This document shows positions 53,229 to 63,300 of a stretch of DNA of 64,000 bases, piece after piece. The notes under the pieces were generated by a model. The model searched no databases and was not told the DNA's origin. It was given only the letters and a program-made list of their open reading frames with translations. The DNA comes from Muribaculaceae bacterium (lineage in GTDB: Bacteria; Bacteroidota; Bacteroidia; Bacteroidales; Muribaculaceae). The translations under genes and the position numbers were made by a program. Location: contig JAGASI010000023.1 in the NCBI GenBank assembly GCA_017621845.1, positions 101,377-165,376 on the forward strand, in the 5' to 3' direction. Every line of letters starts with the position of its first letter. The first letter of the stretch is position 1.

Positions 53229-53260
53229 AAAGTGTGTCAAGAATTATTCTGACACACTTT
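53229..53260 (-). promoter_or_regulatory. Hairpin in the 5' leader of the barrel gene / downstream of aroB
   Basis: AAAGTGTGTCA (53229-53239) and TGACACACTTT (53250-53260) form a perfect 11-bp stem. It lies between the predicted transcript start of the barrel gene (near 53273) and its ATG, and also about 120 nt downstream of aroB, so it could act in either transcript. Confidence 0.55.
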
Positions 53261-53279
53261 AAAAGACATCTTACTATTG

Positions 53280-53287
53280 CAAATGTA
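53280..53287 (-). promoter_or_regulatory. -7 box for the TonB-like barrel gene
   Basis: TACATTTG on the minus strand; predicted start near 53273, leader about 85 nt containing the hairpin at 53229-53260. Confidence 0.5.
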
Positions 53288-53377
53288 TAGCCGACATCTA
53301 TGATAAAATTGGGGTATTAACTTTTTTAAACACACTATGAATTATAGAGTGGTGGAAATATAAGGAAACACTATAGG

Positions 53378-54454
53378 TTATATGCCCATTATGTCGCGGT
53401 ATATGTCAAGGGCTGCTGTGATATTGTCGTGGGAGGGCGTGACATCGAGCACGATGTCGCCGGGGGCTCTTAGCAGGGTAAAGTTGATGAGGTCGGGGAG
53501 GATGTTTTTCTTGTCTTGGGACATAAATTGTAATAAGTCGGGATAGTCATCACAGGTGATGTCAAAGATACCGTATTCGTCCTTGGCATAAGTAGCGAGA
53601 CGATAAAGTATCTCGGAGTTGAACCCCTCGAGCATGTTACTCAGGATACACTCGACAATGATACCCCATACGACAGCGTATCCATGGGGAATGGGGGAGT
53701 GGCGTTTGAGAGCCAGGGCTTCAAATGCGTGGCCGACGGTGTGACCGAGGTTGAGGGAACGGCGCAGGTTTTGCTCGGTAGGGTCCTGGGCGACGATATT
53801 CTCTTTTACCGAGACGCTTTCCTTGACCAATGCCAGAAGTCGGTCGGGGTCAGATGGCGGGTTCTTGATGGAATAATTCAGCAGGTCGTTGAGGGTCTGT
53901 TCAGAACTCAGTAGGGCATGTTTGATCATCTCGCCATACCCCGAGAGGGTTTCCTGGATGGTCAGTGTCGGGAAGAATATCGACGATATTATAACGGCAT
54001 CGGCTGGAGCAAAGGTTCCTATCTGGTTTTTGATGCCATTGAAGTTTATGGCTGTTTTGCCACCAACGGCAGCATCGACAGCCCCCAGTAGAGAGGTGGG
54101 TATGTTGATAGTGTGTATGCCGCGCTTGAATGTTGATGCGGCAAATCCGCCCATGTCTGTTATAACGCCACCACCAATGTTGATAAGGAGCGCTGAGCGC
54201 GAGGCCTGGTGGTCGGAAAGATGTTGCCAGATGGTGCGCAGTGTATCCAGGTCTTTATGTATGTCTCCGGCAGGTATCTGGATAACTGACGATGTCTCGG
54301 CGGCTATAACTTTGGAATCGGCTTGAAGTACCGGAAGTACAAATTGGGCAGTATTAGGGTCTACTAAGACAAAGACGCTTGATGGATTGATGTCAGTGAC
54401 AAGTTGGTCGAGTGTCTCGCCCACTTGGTTGGTGAAAATCAATTGTTGTTGCAT
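53378..54454 (-). CDS. aroB: 3-dehydroquinate synthase
   Basis: This is a 358-aa NAD- and zinc-dependent enzyme, second step of the shikimate pathway (DAHP to 3-dehydroquinate). NAD-binding GGGVITDMGGFAASTFKRG near 95-113 and PTSLLGAVDAAVGGKTAINF near 120-140 are diagnostic, as are LNLGHTVGHAFEAL (zinc His residues) and HGYAVVWG. It lies 67 nt after the HAD phosphatase gene and is probably the last gene of that operon. Confidence 0.97.
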   Translation of the reverse strand: MQQQLIFTNQVGETLDQLVTDINPSSVFVLVDPNTAQFVLPVLQADSKVIAAETSSVIQIPAGDIHKDLDTLRTIWQHLSDHQASRSALLINIGGGVITDMGGFAASTFKRGIHTINIPTSLLGAVDAAVGGKTAINFNGIKNQIGTFAPADAVIISSIFFPTLTIQETLSGYGEMIKHALLSSEQTLNDLLNYSIKNPPSDPDRLLALVKESVSVKENIVAQDPTEQNLRRSLNLGHTVGHAFEALALKRHSPIPHGYAVVWGIIVECILSNMLEGFNSEILYRLATYAKDEYGIFDITCDDYPDLLQFMSQDKKNILPDLINFTLLRAPGDIVLDVTPSHDNITAALDIYRDIMGI

Positions 54455-54521
54455 AATGAGGTGTGTTAAAAGTATTTATATACTCTATTGGAAATGAAAC
54501 ATTAAATATATGTATCTCAAA

Positions 54522-55292
54522 TCAGTTGATTGAGATGGATGTCATATAATATAACAAACGAGCGAAAGAATCAGCACACTCTTGCATGGAATTAAAAATA
54601 ATCGATGCTCCGGCGTTGGCCATATCTGTTGCCGGAATTGGCCCGGTAGTAACCGCGATAGTAAATATTCCTGCATCGGCCCCGGCAGCAACGCCTAAAG
54701 GGGCGTTCTCGATGACGATGGCCTGATTGGGTGCGACTCCTGCCAGTTTAAGACCTTTGAGGTATGGTTCGGGGTGAGGTTTGCCATGGGATACATCGTG
54801 CGAGGTTATGATGCGGTCGTCATGGAATATTCCGGGAAAATCTGATATAATATTGTCTATGAGAGAGCGTTGTCCCGAGCCGGTGACAACGATGCAGTTG
54901 AGACCGTTATCGGCGCATTGCCGTGTGAGGCTTTCGGCTCCCGGCATCTTGGGCGCAGGTTGGAGTGAGCGGAAAATAGCGGTCTTACGTTGGTACAGCT
55001 CCTTGATTTGACGGTCAGTTGCCGGGTGGCCATATTGGCGGTTAAACATGATGTTGATGGTGTCGGCCCCGGTGCGTCCCTCAAATGCAAAGAATTCTTC
55101 GATGTCGGCCAAAATTCCGTTCTCGTCACACATCTGTTTCCATGCTGCGGCATGTCGTGGCATGGAGTCATATAGCGTGCCATCCATGTCAAACAGGGCA
55201 GCCCTTATGTCGAGCCGTTGGTAGCCGCGAGTTGTCAGGAAATTCTCGACGGCGGCTTTGAGCAGTGTATCAGAAAGTGTAGTTGTGCTCAT
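54522..55292 (-). CDS. HAD superfamily hydrolase, beta-phosphoglucomutase-like
   Basis: This is a 256-aa cytoplasmic HAD enzyme. Motif I is LFDMDGTLYDS (nucleophile Asp), motif II the VVTGSGQRS Ser/Thr, motif III Lys in SHGKPHPEPYLKGL, and motif IV VIENAPLGVAAGADAG. An alpha-helical cap (about 50-120) follows motif I. Relatives are sugar-phosphate phosphatases or beta-phosphoglucomutases; the substrate is not defined. Its start overlaps the stop of the AsmA-like gene by 4 nt (ATGA). Confidence 0.9.
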   Translation of the reverse strand: MSTTTLSDTLLKAAVENFLTTRGYQRLDIRAALFDMDGTLYDSMPRHAAAWKQMCDENGILADIEEFFAFEGRTGADTINIMFNRQYGHPATDRQIKELYQRKTAIFRSLQPAPKMPGAESLTRQCADNGLNCIVVTGSGQRSLIDNIISDFPGIFHDDRIITSHDVSHGKPHPEPYLKGLKLAGVAPNQAIVIENAPLGVAAGADAGIFTIAVTTGPIPATDMANAGASIIFNSMQECADSFARLLYYMTSISIN

Positions 55293-58200
55293 CGTTTTTT
55301 ATTGGGAAGTATAGCGGTGTTGTTGGATGGAAGGTTGTTGCTGTCGCGTTGTTTCTTGTCCTTTTTAGGAGATTTTTTGGAGGATTTCTTGGATTGTTGT
55401 TGGGTTGTCTCGGGAACAGGTGGTGCTGGGATGAGGCCTTCCTGTATATAACGTGCTGAATCGGCCGGTGTCAGGATGTCATTGCTTAAGTCGATATTGG
55501 CGGCGGCGGGGATAGTGTCGAGCTTGAGTGACTGCATGTTGGCATTGCGCACACCGCGTACAAACACGCCTTGGATTTGTTTGAGCAGATTGACACGAGT
55601 TTTGTCGACAAACATAGCTTCGGCCGGAAGTACTTCCTTGACTTTGGCTCCGCCGAGTCTTATTTTATATTTGTCGGGATTGCCTGAAAGGTTTATGCCA
55701 AATTTAAAGGGTATTGGTGACTTTAAAACGGCAATATGGTAGTTAAAGTTCAATGCAAAGTCGTTGTATCCTTGAACACCGAGGCGATAACGGTCAATAT
55801 CAAATATGAACGGGTAGATGCGGGCCATGCCGTCCTTGACAGTCATTTGCATGGTGATGTGGTCGATGATGTTACGTTTCTTGTCTCTAAATAACAACCA
55901 TTTAGATAGGCTCTTGAATGTGTCGGGATCAATCAGTACAAGGTCGTCTCCCGAAATCTGGATTGCGGCATTGATGCGATTAAGCTCAAGTTCCATGTTG
56001 TGGTTGACAGGGGATGTGGCGGCAATCTGAGCCGATATTATGCCACTGAAGTCTTTGAGGACAGGCATCAGCGAGTCTACTGCCGGCACGAGTTGCAGAA
56101 ATCGGTTGATGTTGAAATTATTGAGCTGGAGTCCAAATCCAAAGTTCAGGTTATTCACGTCGTTGCCCATATAGAGCGCTGACATGTTGACCGAACCGAC
56201 ATCAGATGATGCTGCCAGGTCATGGAGGTTGATAGCGCCGTCATAAGCCAATAATCCACCGGTGAAGTCATGTAACAGCAGGTCGGAGTATAGGACGTTG
56301 CGGGCGGCAAGGTTCATCTCGAGGTCTATGTTGGTAGGCACGAGGAATGGTCCGATAGAGTCGGGTGAGCTGGTGACTTGTTGGGATATGATGCTGTCAA
56401 GCGAATTTTCATTGTCAACTGAGGTGATGGAAATTGTATTGCCATGAGCTTGGGAGTCGGAGTAAGCGGCACCGGTAAATACTGTAGCTGTCAGTTGGTT
56501 GATGTCGATGGTGTCTGAGATAGACTCGAGTTTGATTTTTAGTGGTTGACGCCCCGATGAGGATGTGAAGGCCCGACGCATGTTTGAAACTACACCGCTG
56601 AGTGTGAGGTCGCTGCGGCCGGCTTTGTATTGAAGGTTGGTAATATTGAGTGAGTCGTTGTTAAATGATATGTCAATATTGCGTATGCGGTTGCGTAGAG
56701 GAAAATAAGGAGTAAACAGGCGTGCGCGGTCAGATGTGAGCGAACCGTTGATATTCCAGCCTCTTAGCCATCTTTTAAGCCCTTTGGAAGCTCCCCAGTC
56801 TATGATTTCAGACTCGTTGTCGACCATCTCGGGGTGAACACGGGGCTGATGGCGGCGATGTAGCCGGTGTTGTGCTAAGGCACGGGCGTATATGGAGTCG
56901 GGTGGAAGGTCGGGGAATATGCGTGTCAGGGAGTCGGCAATATGTTTGATGCGTAGTTGGCGCTTGGATGGTTGTTTCTTAGAGGTATTGAAATCGAGTT
57001 TGGCGTTTGATACCATCATGCGTGTTGAATTGTCTCCGGCGCTGATGCGGTCGAGTTTGAGCTTGAATATAAACTCGGGGCGGTGAATATCTCCATCCAT
57101 TGGGCGGGCGATAGCGAGACCTTTGGCGTTCTTGATTCTTACAGTTGCCGAGTCGCTGATTGAGGTGAAATTGAAGTACCCGATTGATATGCCTCCACCC
57201 ATGGGGTGAACTGTAGTGGTATCGGCGTGATAACTGTTGCGTGAAGCCAGGCCGAGTTTGAAATCACGGACGCGAAATATGAGAGTGCCATGTTCGATAG
57301 CACATGAGTCAACCTCGATGTCAGCTGACAGCAGAGGTGAGCTTGTGGCTTGGCCGGGGATGGCTACACGTCTCTGTGTGTCGAATTTAAACAGCGCACG
57401 GTCAACGTATAGCATGTTGACCGTGTCGCTCGAGACCCAATAAATATTTCTGAGCCCCACGTCTCCTTGCACTATAAGGTGCTGAAATTGTTGAGGCGAA
57501 AACATTGAGACACGGCCGGTAACCTTGGCATTGGCGGTGACCTGACCGTTTATAGAGCCTCCGAAGAGGCTCTTGAGCTGGACAGGCAGACGTTTTAGGT
57601 CGGTATTGGTGTTTATGTCGGCATCAAAGTATGGGTCGGTCATGAAGTTGCGGAAGGTACCTTTGATATGTATGTCAGTGGCGGGGCCGGTCATATCCAG
57701 TCGATTTACCCTGACGGTCATTTCGTTCAGATTGGTCGAAGGGATGTCTATCAGGAGGTTGGTGGCAAACTCGTTGAGATGGAGGTCTTGCCAGTCAAGT
57801 CGACAGGTGGGTATGTCGATGTCAACGTTCATGCAGGGTATATAATCGATGTTGACATTGTAGGGCTTGGTGAGTTTGCCTGATATTGAGGCCATCGCAT
57901 CGGTCTCAAGGTCATTCCCAATCTCAAGGTCACTCCATAAGGCTTGTGCGACACCTAATGCTTGGGCGATTGAAATGGGCTGGAGATTGAAATCAAGGTT
58001 GTTGATGACTAAGTCATCTTGGAAGTCGAGGGTTGTATTGACACGTCCCTTAAGAAGTGAGATTTCAAAATCAAAATTGCTGAGTCCTATATGATAGGGG
58101 TTTTTCTGAGACCAGTCGATATCGCCAACGAGGCCAAATCTGAGGTCTTCGAGTCCAAACACCTCAAGCAATGCCGGTGCATCAACGTTGCCACGGAAGT

Positions 58201-58867
58201 CAAGCTTGTACATAGGCGCCGAGTTGCCGTCAAGTTGTATGTCCTTGAAGTCGACAGCGAGTTCGGTGCCGGTGGGGGCATTGAGAAAGCGCACCGGGCG
58301 AGGGTTGGTAATTTTTAAGTTGGAGATATGTATCTCGGGAAGGTCGGCAAAGTTGAATGCCGTAGTGTCTTCGCTGGGTTTGAAGATATTATAGTTGGTT
58401 GTCTCTTCATCGATGATGGCAAGATTTATGGCCGGGGTGTCGATGGTGACGTCACTGAGGGTCAGATCGTTGGATAGTATCTTGATGATATTGATGCCTC
58501 CATTGATGTTATGCACTGTAAGGACTGTGTCGACCCACTGAGGTAGGTATTCACGTGTATCAGCGTCCAGAGCCTTGGTGTCACGCGAGGTTATAGTGAC
58601 TTGGTCAACGTTGAGGTTAAGATATGGGAAAGTCGATGCTAAAGACAGTTCAACGCGATCTATGGTAACATCGGCGTTGAGTTTATTGTTGGCGATGGAG
58701 TTGACTATGGGTGTGAGCTTCTCGGGACGCAGTATGGATATTGTACCCATTACCAGTCCTGTGATGAGTAATGCAATTGCCAATAGTGTCCAGGCGGTAA
58801 CCTTGATGATGCGTCGCCACAGTGGTAACTTGGGACGTGAAAGTGGGGTGTTGTTATTATTATCCAT
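55289..58867 (-). CDS. AsmA family-like protein
   Basis: This is a 1192-aa protein with one N-terminal membrane helix (about 23-43) preceded by basic residues, and a very long periplasmic region of repeated beta-strands. AsmA-type features are the opening ILRPEKLTPIVNSIANNKLNADVTIDRVELSLASTFPYLNL stretch (residues about 51-90) and the C-terminal AsmA_2-like segment with GVQGYNDFALNFNYHIAV. Such proteins are proposed to bridge inner and outer membranes and move phospholipids. The tail is Lys-rich (SKKSSKKSPKKDKKQ). It lies 47 nt after the DUF5715-like gene. Confidence 0.88.
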   Translation of the reverse strand: MDNNNNTPLSRPKLPLWRRIIKVTAWTLLAIALLITGLVMGTISILRPEKLTPIVNSIANNKLNADVTIDRVELSLASTFPYLNLNVDQVTITSRDTKALDADTREYLPQWVDTVLTVHNINGGINIIKILSNDLTLSDVTIDTPAINLAIIDEETTNYNIFKPSEDTTAFNFADLPEIHISNLKITNPRPVRFLNAPTGTELAVDFKDIQLDGNSAPMYKLDFRGNVDAPALLEVFGLEDLRFGLVGDIDWSQKNPYHIGLSNFDFEISLLKGRVNTTLDFQDDLVINNLDFNLQPISIAQALGVAQALWSDLEIGNDLETDAMASISGKLTKPYNVNIDYIPCMNVDIDIPTCRLDWQDLHLNEFATNLLIDIPSTNLNEMTVRVNRLDMTGPATDIHIKGTFRNFMTDPYFDADINTNTDLKRLPVQLKSLFGGSINGQVTANAKVTGRVSMFSPQQFQHLIVQGDVGLRNIYWVSSDTVNMLYVDRALFKFDTQRRVAIPGQATSSPLLSADIEVDSCAIEHGTLIFRVRDFKLGLASRNSYHADTTTVHPMGGGISIGYFNFTSISDSATVRIKNAKGLAIARPMDGDIHRPEFIFKLKLDRISAGDNSTRMMVSNAKLDFNTSKKQPSKRQLRIKHIADSLTRIFPDLPPDSIYARALAQHRLHRRHQPRVHPEMVDNESEIIDWGASKGLKRWLRGWNINGSLTSDRARLFTPYFPLRNRIRNIDISFNNDSLNITNLQYKAGRSDLTLSGVVSNMRRAFTSSSGRQPLKIKLESISDTIDINQLTATVFTGAAYSDSQAHGNTISITSVDNENSLDSIISQQVTSSPDSIGPFLVPTNIDLEMNLAARNVLYSDLLLHDFTGGLLAYDGAINLHDLAASSDVGSVNMSALYMGNDVNNLNFGFGLQLNNFNINRFLQLVPAVDSLMPVLKDFSGIISAQIAATSPVNHNMELELNRINAAIQISGDDLVLIDPDTFKSLSKWLLFRDKKRNIIDHITMQMTVKDGMARIYPFIFDIDRYRLGVQGYNDFALNFNYHIAVLKSPIPFKFGINLSGNPDKYKIRLGGAKVKEVLPAEAMFVDKTRVNLLKQIQGVFVRGVRNANMQSLKLDTIPAAANIDLSNDILTPADSARYIQEGLIPAPPVPETTQQQSKKSSKKSPKKDKKQRDSNNLPSNNTAILPNKKR

Positions 58868-58914
58868 AAGTTATATGGTGAACTGGAGAATTAGTCGTTT
58901 GTCAAATGATTGTG

Positions 58915-59775
58915 TTACAAGTCTTCATTGTCCTGGCATACGGGAGGTTCAGGCTTGATGAAGTTCTTGGGGCACGCAGTGATGTGAAAGCATGAGCGTC
59001 TTGACTCATATATTATAAAACAACGTTGTTGTTGTCTGAGTTTCCATAAGATTTCGGCAAGAAGATTTTTGAGATCTTCTTGTGAACGGTTGACATCGGG
59101 ACCGTCCCATATAAAAAAGCTGAAGCAGATGTCAAATGTTGTGCCAAATCTGTGAGCCGAAGAGTCGACAGCCGCACGGTTGACGCGTCTTAGTCTGCTG
59201 ATGGATTGGTCGGTGCGTAACATCGATGTTACCTTGATACGGTAGCGACCGCCACCGCGGGCCTTAAGGCTGTCATTGAACGAGCGGCCTATCTCATGGA
59301 GCAAGTTGGCAGCCTCGGGAACAAGATAGGGGTAGGAATGGTGGAGTGTGTCAACATAGAAGTCGGCACAAGAGTTTATCTTAATCAGATCGCGCTTGAT
59401 GTCCCAAATATCGTCGAGGTCTATAATAGGGTTGATACCCAACTGCTTGCCGGCAGCATAATGAATATAGTTGCTGTCGCGGAAGATTTCTCTGAGTCTT
59501 CCAGCCGGGGGATTTACCGATAGCTTTTGAATGTCATCATCGGGCATTTTATTGACTTTAAGCCCCCAGCAAGCATTGACTGTAGTGTCCATTGAGGCGA
59601 GAACAGCGTCAAGAGGTTCTACAGGGCTTGGTCGACCTTTTTGTAATGAAGTTGCCGACACGCTATCGTTATTTTCGTTACAACCGGTAGTGATAAATGA
59701 TAAAGTGACAGCTAACAAAGTGATAGCTATTACCCTCGTTATATGGATGCCGGTGTAAATCGATAAATTCCTCAT
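58915..59775 (-). CDS. DUF5715-like lipoprotein with M15-type fold signature
   Basis: This is a 286-aa protein with a lipoprotein signal ending SFITTGC (Cys near residue 32). The C-terminal half has SMLRTDQSISRLRRVN, then SSAHRFGTTFDICF and finally CFHITACP, a layout like the S-x-H-R-x-G-x-x-x-D and late His ligands of D,D-carboxypeptidase (M15/VanY-like) domains, which DUF5715 resembles. A cell-wall or hedgehog-type hydrolase role is possible but unproven. First gene of the operon with the AsmA-like, HAD and aroB genes. Confidence 0.75.
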   Translation of the reverse strand: MRNLSIYTGIHITRVIAITLLAVTLSFITTGCNENNDSVSATSLQKGRPSPVEPLDAVLASMDTTVNACWGLKVNKMPDDDIQKLSVNPPAGRLREIFRDSNYIHYAAGKQLGINPIIDLDDIWDIKRDLIKINSCADFYVDTLHHSYPYLVPEAANLLHEIGRSFNDSLKARGGGRYRIKVTSMLRTDQSISRLRRVNRAAVDSSAHRFGTTFDICFSFFIWDGPDVNRSQEDLKNLLAEILWKLRQQQRCFIIYESRRSCFHITACPKNFIKPEPPVCQDNEDL

Positions 59776-59792
59776 TGTGTTTAAATAATTGC

Positions 59793-59823
59793 CAAAGTTA
59801 CAAAAATCTTCTCATATGGCCAA
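59793..59823 (-). promoter_or_regulatory. Promoter of the DUF5715-AsmA-HAD-aroB operon
   Basis: On the minus strand TTG (plus 59821-59823), 20 nt, TAACTTTG (plus 59793-59800). Predicted start near 59786, only about 11 nt before the ATG. Confidence 0.78.
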
Positions 59824-59879
59824 ATGATAGATGGAGACGGTGTTAAGGGTGGAGGTTGTGATTTGGAATGTGATTAGGA

Positions 59880-60003
59880 ACGTGTTTGTATTAAAAATTT
59901 GTTTAATATTGATGTATGGATAAATTACAGTCACGATGCCCGCATCGCTTGCTATTCACTTTGCAAAAAAAAGAACTCTCAGTCTTAATTCAAATATACT
60001 CTC
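59880..60003. repeat. Decayed copy of the dispersed palindromic repeat
   Basis: CAGTCACGATGCCCGCATCGC near 59928-59949 matches 38674-38694 apart from one base, and the following CACTTTG, CTCTCAGTCTTAATTCAAA and ACTCT segments follow the same order as in the 38.6-kb element. The left end GTGTTTGTATTAAAAA matches its left arm. Confidence 0.65.
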
Positions 60004-60241
60004 GCATGGATGAAAAAGGCAAAACAAAAGAATGAGTGCGTTGCATAATATTGGATGTTGTGAGATGATATGTAATAATATTAAACAAATATGTATGGTA
60101 GGCTTTGATAAACTACAAAATGGAAGTTGTGATTGGTTAAATGATATGTTGGTTTGAGGGGTGAGTATGTTTAAAATTGCAGTAAAATTCCTGTGCTTTT
60201 TGTATAAACGTAAATTTATTTAAAAAAATATTATCTAAAAT

Positions 60242-60272
60242 TTGTTGGATAAGATTAAAAGATATAATTTTG
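60242..60272 (+). promoter_or_regulatory. Promoter of the C10 peptidase gene
   Basis: TTG at 60242-60244, 20-nt spacer, TAATTTTG at 60265-60272. Predicted start near 60279, leader about 37 nt. Confidence 0.8.
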
Positions 60273-60315
60273 CGCCCATTCACGTTTTTACAAAAATCAA
60301 ATATTTTAGAAAATA

Positions 60316-63300
60316 ATGAGAAAAAATCTATTATTATCGGCGTTATTGTTGTCAAGTGTTGGCATGGGGTATGCTCGTACCTTGACGCCTGAAGAAGCCC
60401 TCAGCCGTGTTGGCCAAGGAGGCCCCTCCAAAGTATTGTCCCAAAAATTAACCCAATCCACGTTGGTCGAGACCGGAAGTTATAATAATATGCCTACTTA
60501 CTATGTCTTTGTTAAAGGTAATCAGACTCTGTTTGTCGGTGCTGATGACCTGGCCGAACCTTTATTGGGCTATATTGATAATGGTGATTATAATCAAGAC
60601 AAGATGCCCCCACAACTCAAGTGGTGGCTATCGGAATATAGCCGTGAGATAGAGTATGCATCAAAGCGTGAGTCCAAAGGCGTAGTTGGCCGGCGAGCAC
60701 GAGTACAGTTTGATCAGACGGTATCGCGTCCTGCCAAGGCTTCACGTCAGGCAATCTCTCCACTGTGCAAAACAACATGGGACCAAGCAGCTCCTTATAA
60801 TAATCTGTGTCCGACCAAGAATGGCACACGCACTTATACCGGATGTGTCGCCACAGCCATGGCTCAGGTTATGAAATACCACGAGTATCCTGCCAAGGGT
60901 GTCGGCTCCAATTCCTATACATGGAACAATCAGACATTGTCAATGAATTTTGCTTCCACGACATTTGACTGGAACAATATGCTTAACACCTATGCTTCCT
61001 CATCATCGGGGACTTCGGCCCAGCGCACTGCCATTGCGACCTTGATGAAAGCATGTGGATATGCGGTGAATATGACTTATGGCGTTGACTCGGACGGAGG
61101 TTCGGGTGCGACCAGCTTTGATATTACACCTGCTCTTGTCAACAATTTCAGCTACGACAAAGCTACTCACACCGAGTTCCGTGACTATTATTCCGAGACC
61201 GAGTGGGAGGACATGATATATGATAACCTTAAAAATGTAGGTCCTGTGGTATATTGCGGTGCCAGTAACCAGGGAGGCCACTGCTTTGTATGTGACGGAT
61301 ATAACACCTCGGGTTATTTTCACATCAATTGGGGTTGGAGTGGTTCTTATGACGGTTACTTCAAGCTGTCGGCACTTAATCCCGAGGGCCAAGGTATCGG
61401 TGGATATGCCGGAGGCTACAATTCCCAGCAGGATGCGACTCTCGGCATTCGTAAACCTCAGACCGGTTCGGTCCTCCCCGAAGCCTATCTTGCAATCGAA
61501 GGTACATTGACAGCTACAGCCTCGTCGCGTGCCATCACTTTCAAGGCTACTAATGGAGGCTTTTATAATATGTCATGCTACAGTGGCACGTTCAGTGTCG
61601 GATTGGCTTTAACCTCGGGAAGCTCGACCCAATATGTCGGTGAGACAAGTCTCGGTACTGTTAAGCCGGGTTATGGTACGGCATCATTGCAACTTACAGT
61701 ACCTTCTTCGGTGTCGGTCGGCTCTTATAAAGCCTCACTGGTGTACAAGGTGGGCTCGGGTAGCTGGAAACCGTTCAAATATCATTATGGCAGCCCTTCG
61801 TCCATAGATATCACGGTGTCTTCATCAGGCGTTACAATCGGTGCGTCAGGCACTACAACTGATGGAGCGATAACTGTTACTAAAGCTACATCGTCGACCG
61901 GATATGTAGTGGGGCAGACTGCAACTGTCACTGCAACAGTTAAAAACACCTATTCAACATCCAAGACGGTAAGCATCTCGGCATACCTGTGTCAAGTTTC
62001 CGGTTCTTCATATTCGGTCAAGGCTCAGCTTGGCACCAATTCTGTAACCGTTCCTGCCAACTCAACCAAGACATCGACTTTCAGTGCGACACTGAGCAGC
62101 TCGTTGGCCACCGGTACTTATTATCTGGTATTTGCCGATGCTGACAACTATATTATCAATGATCCTGTTGAGGTTCAGGTTACACAGGCATCTTCCACTA
62201 CCGGAGAGATTTCTGTAACATCGATGAGTTCATCGACTGGCTTTACAATCGGTCAAAGTGCCACCGTAGCTGCTAGCTTCAAGAATACTTATTCGACATC
62301 CAAAACTATCACCGCCAAGGCTCTTATATGTTCCAAGGGGACATCGGGATATACCATCAAGGCAACACTTGCTTCACAGAGTGTTACCCTCAGCGCCGGT
62401 GGAACCAAGAATGTAAATTTCACAGGTACAGTGCCATCGACTCTCTCGGCAGGTAGTTACTACTTGATTATCGCTGACTCGAGCAATAATATTCTCAGTG
62501 ACATCCAGACTATTGAGGTTAAAGAAGCAGCCTCGGAAGATGGAGAGATTACCGTTACCTCGGCCACTTCTTCTACCGGATTTACTATCGGTCAGACTGC
62601 CAAGGTGTCAATGACTGTCAAGAATACCTACTCATCTACTCAGTCAGTAACCTTAAAGGCCTATCTATGTACCAAGGGGACCTCAAGCTACAGTATAGCC
62701 GAGAATTTGGGCTCTACAACTGTCAGCGTCGGGGCTAATGCTTCCAAGACGGCTTCGATAAGTACAACCCTCAGTACTTCTATAACTGCCGGTACTTACT
62801 ATCTTGTAGTATGTGATTTAGACAATTATATTCTCAACACGCCCTCGGCAGTCAACGTCAAGGCTGCTTCGTCGGGTGATAATACTACAAATATGTCATT
62901 GTCTATCAATTCAGTAACCACGTCGACAGGTTTCACTGCCGGCTCTACATGCAAGCTTACGGTTAAATTTGGCAATAGTACGTCTTCGACCCAGAAAGCT
63001 ACGGTCACGCCTACATTCTATACCAAGAGTGGCTCAACATACACCAAGGTCGCAACGCTTTCAGCTAAATCTGTATCAGTAACAAGTGGATATACGAAGT
63101 CAGTGACGTTCTCGTCTACACTATCTTCAGCGCTGTCTTCAGGTACCTATTACCTGCAGTTTATCGATGAAAATGGCGCCAATGTCGGTAATAAGATTTA
63201 TAGTCTGTCAGTCACCGGTTCTACTTCACGTTACAGCGTGCGTTCATTCTCAATGGCCAATCCCGACGATGTGGATGCTGACAATGTTCAATTAAATGTT

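Larger units (their letters stand above)
59776..60315. other. 540-bp divergent intergenic region
   Basis: It holds the DUF5715 operon promoter, a decayed copy of the dispersed repeat (about 59880-60003), and the C10 peptidase promoter. A 41-codon frame with five Cys (60032-60157) is present but has no supporting signals. Confidence 0.5.

Noticed and set aside
60032..60157. 41-codon plus-strand frame with five cysteines upstream of the C10 peptidase
   Set aside because: No signal peptide, leader motif, promoter box or partner enzyme; it ends before the peptidase promoter. It could be chance in AT-rich DNA.
60137..60355. 72-codon minus-strand frame overlapping the C10 peptidase start
   Set aside because: It overlaps the strong plus-strand promoter and signal-peptide codons and resembles no known protein.
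61864..63222. Tandem repeats considered as CRISPR or satellite DNA
   Set aside because: Units are about 339 nt, in frame, diverged at codon third positions, and encode protein domains.
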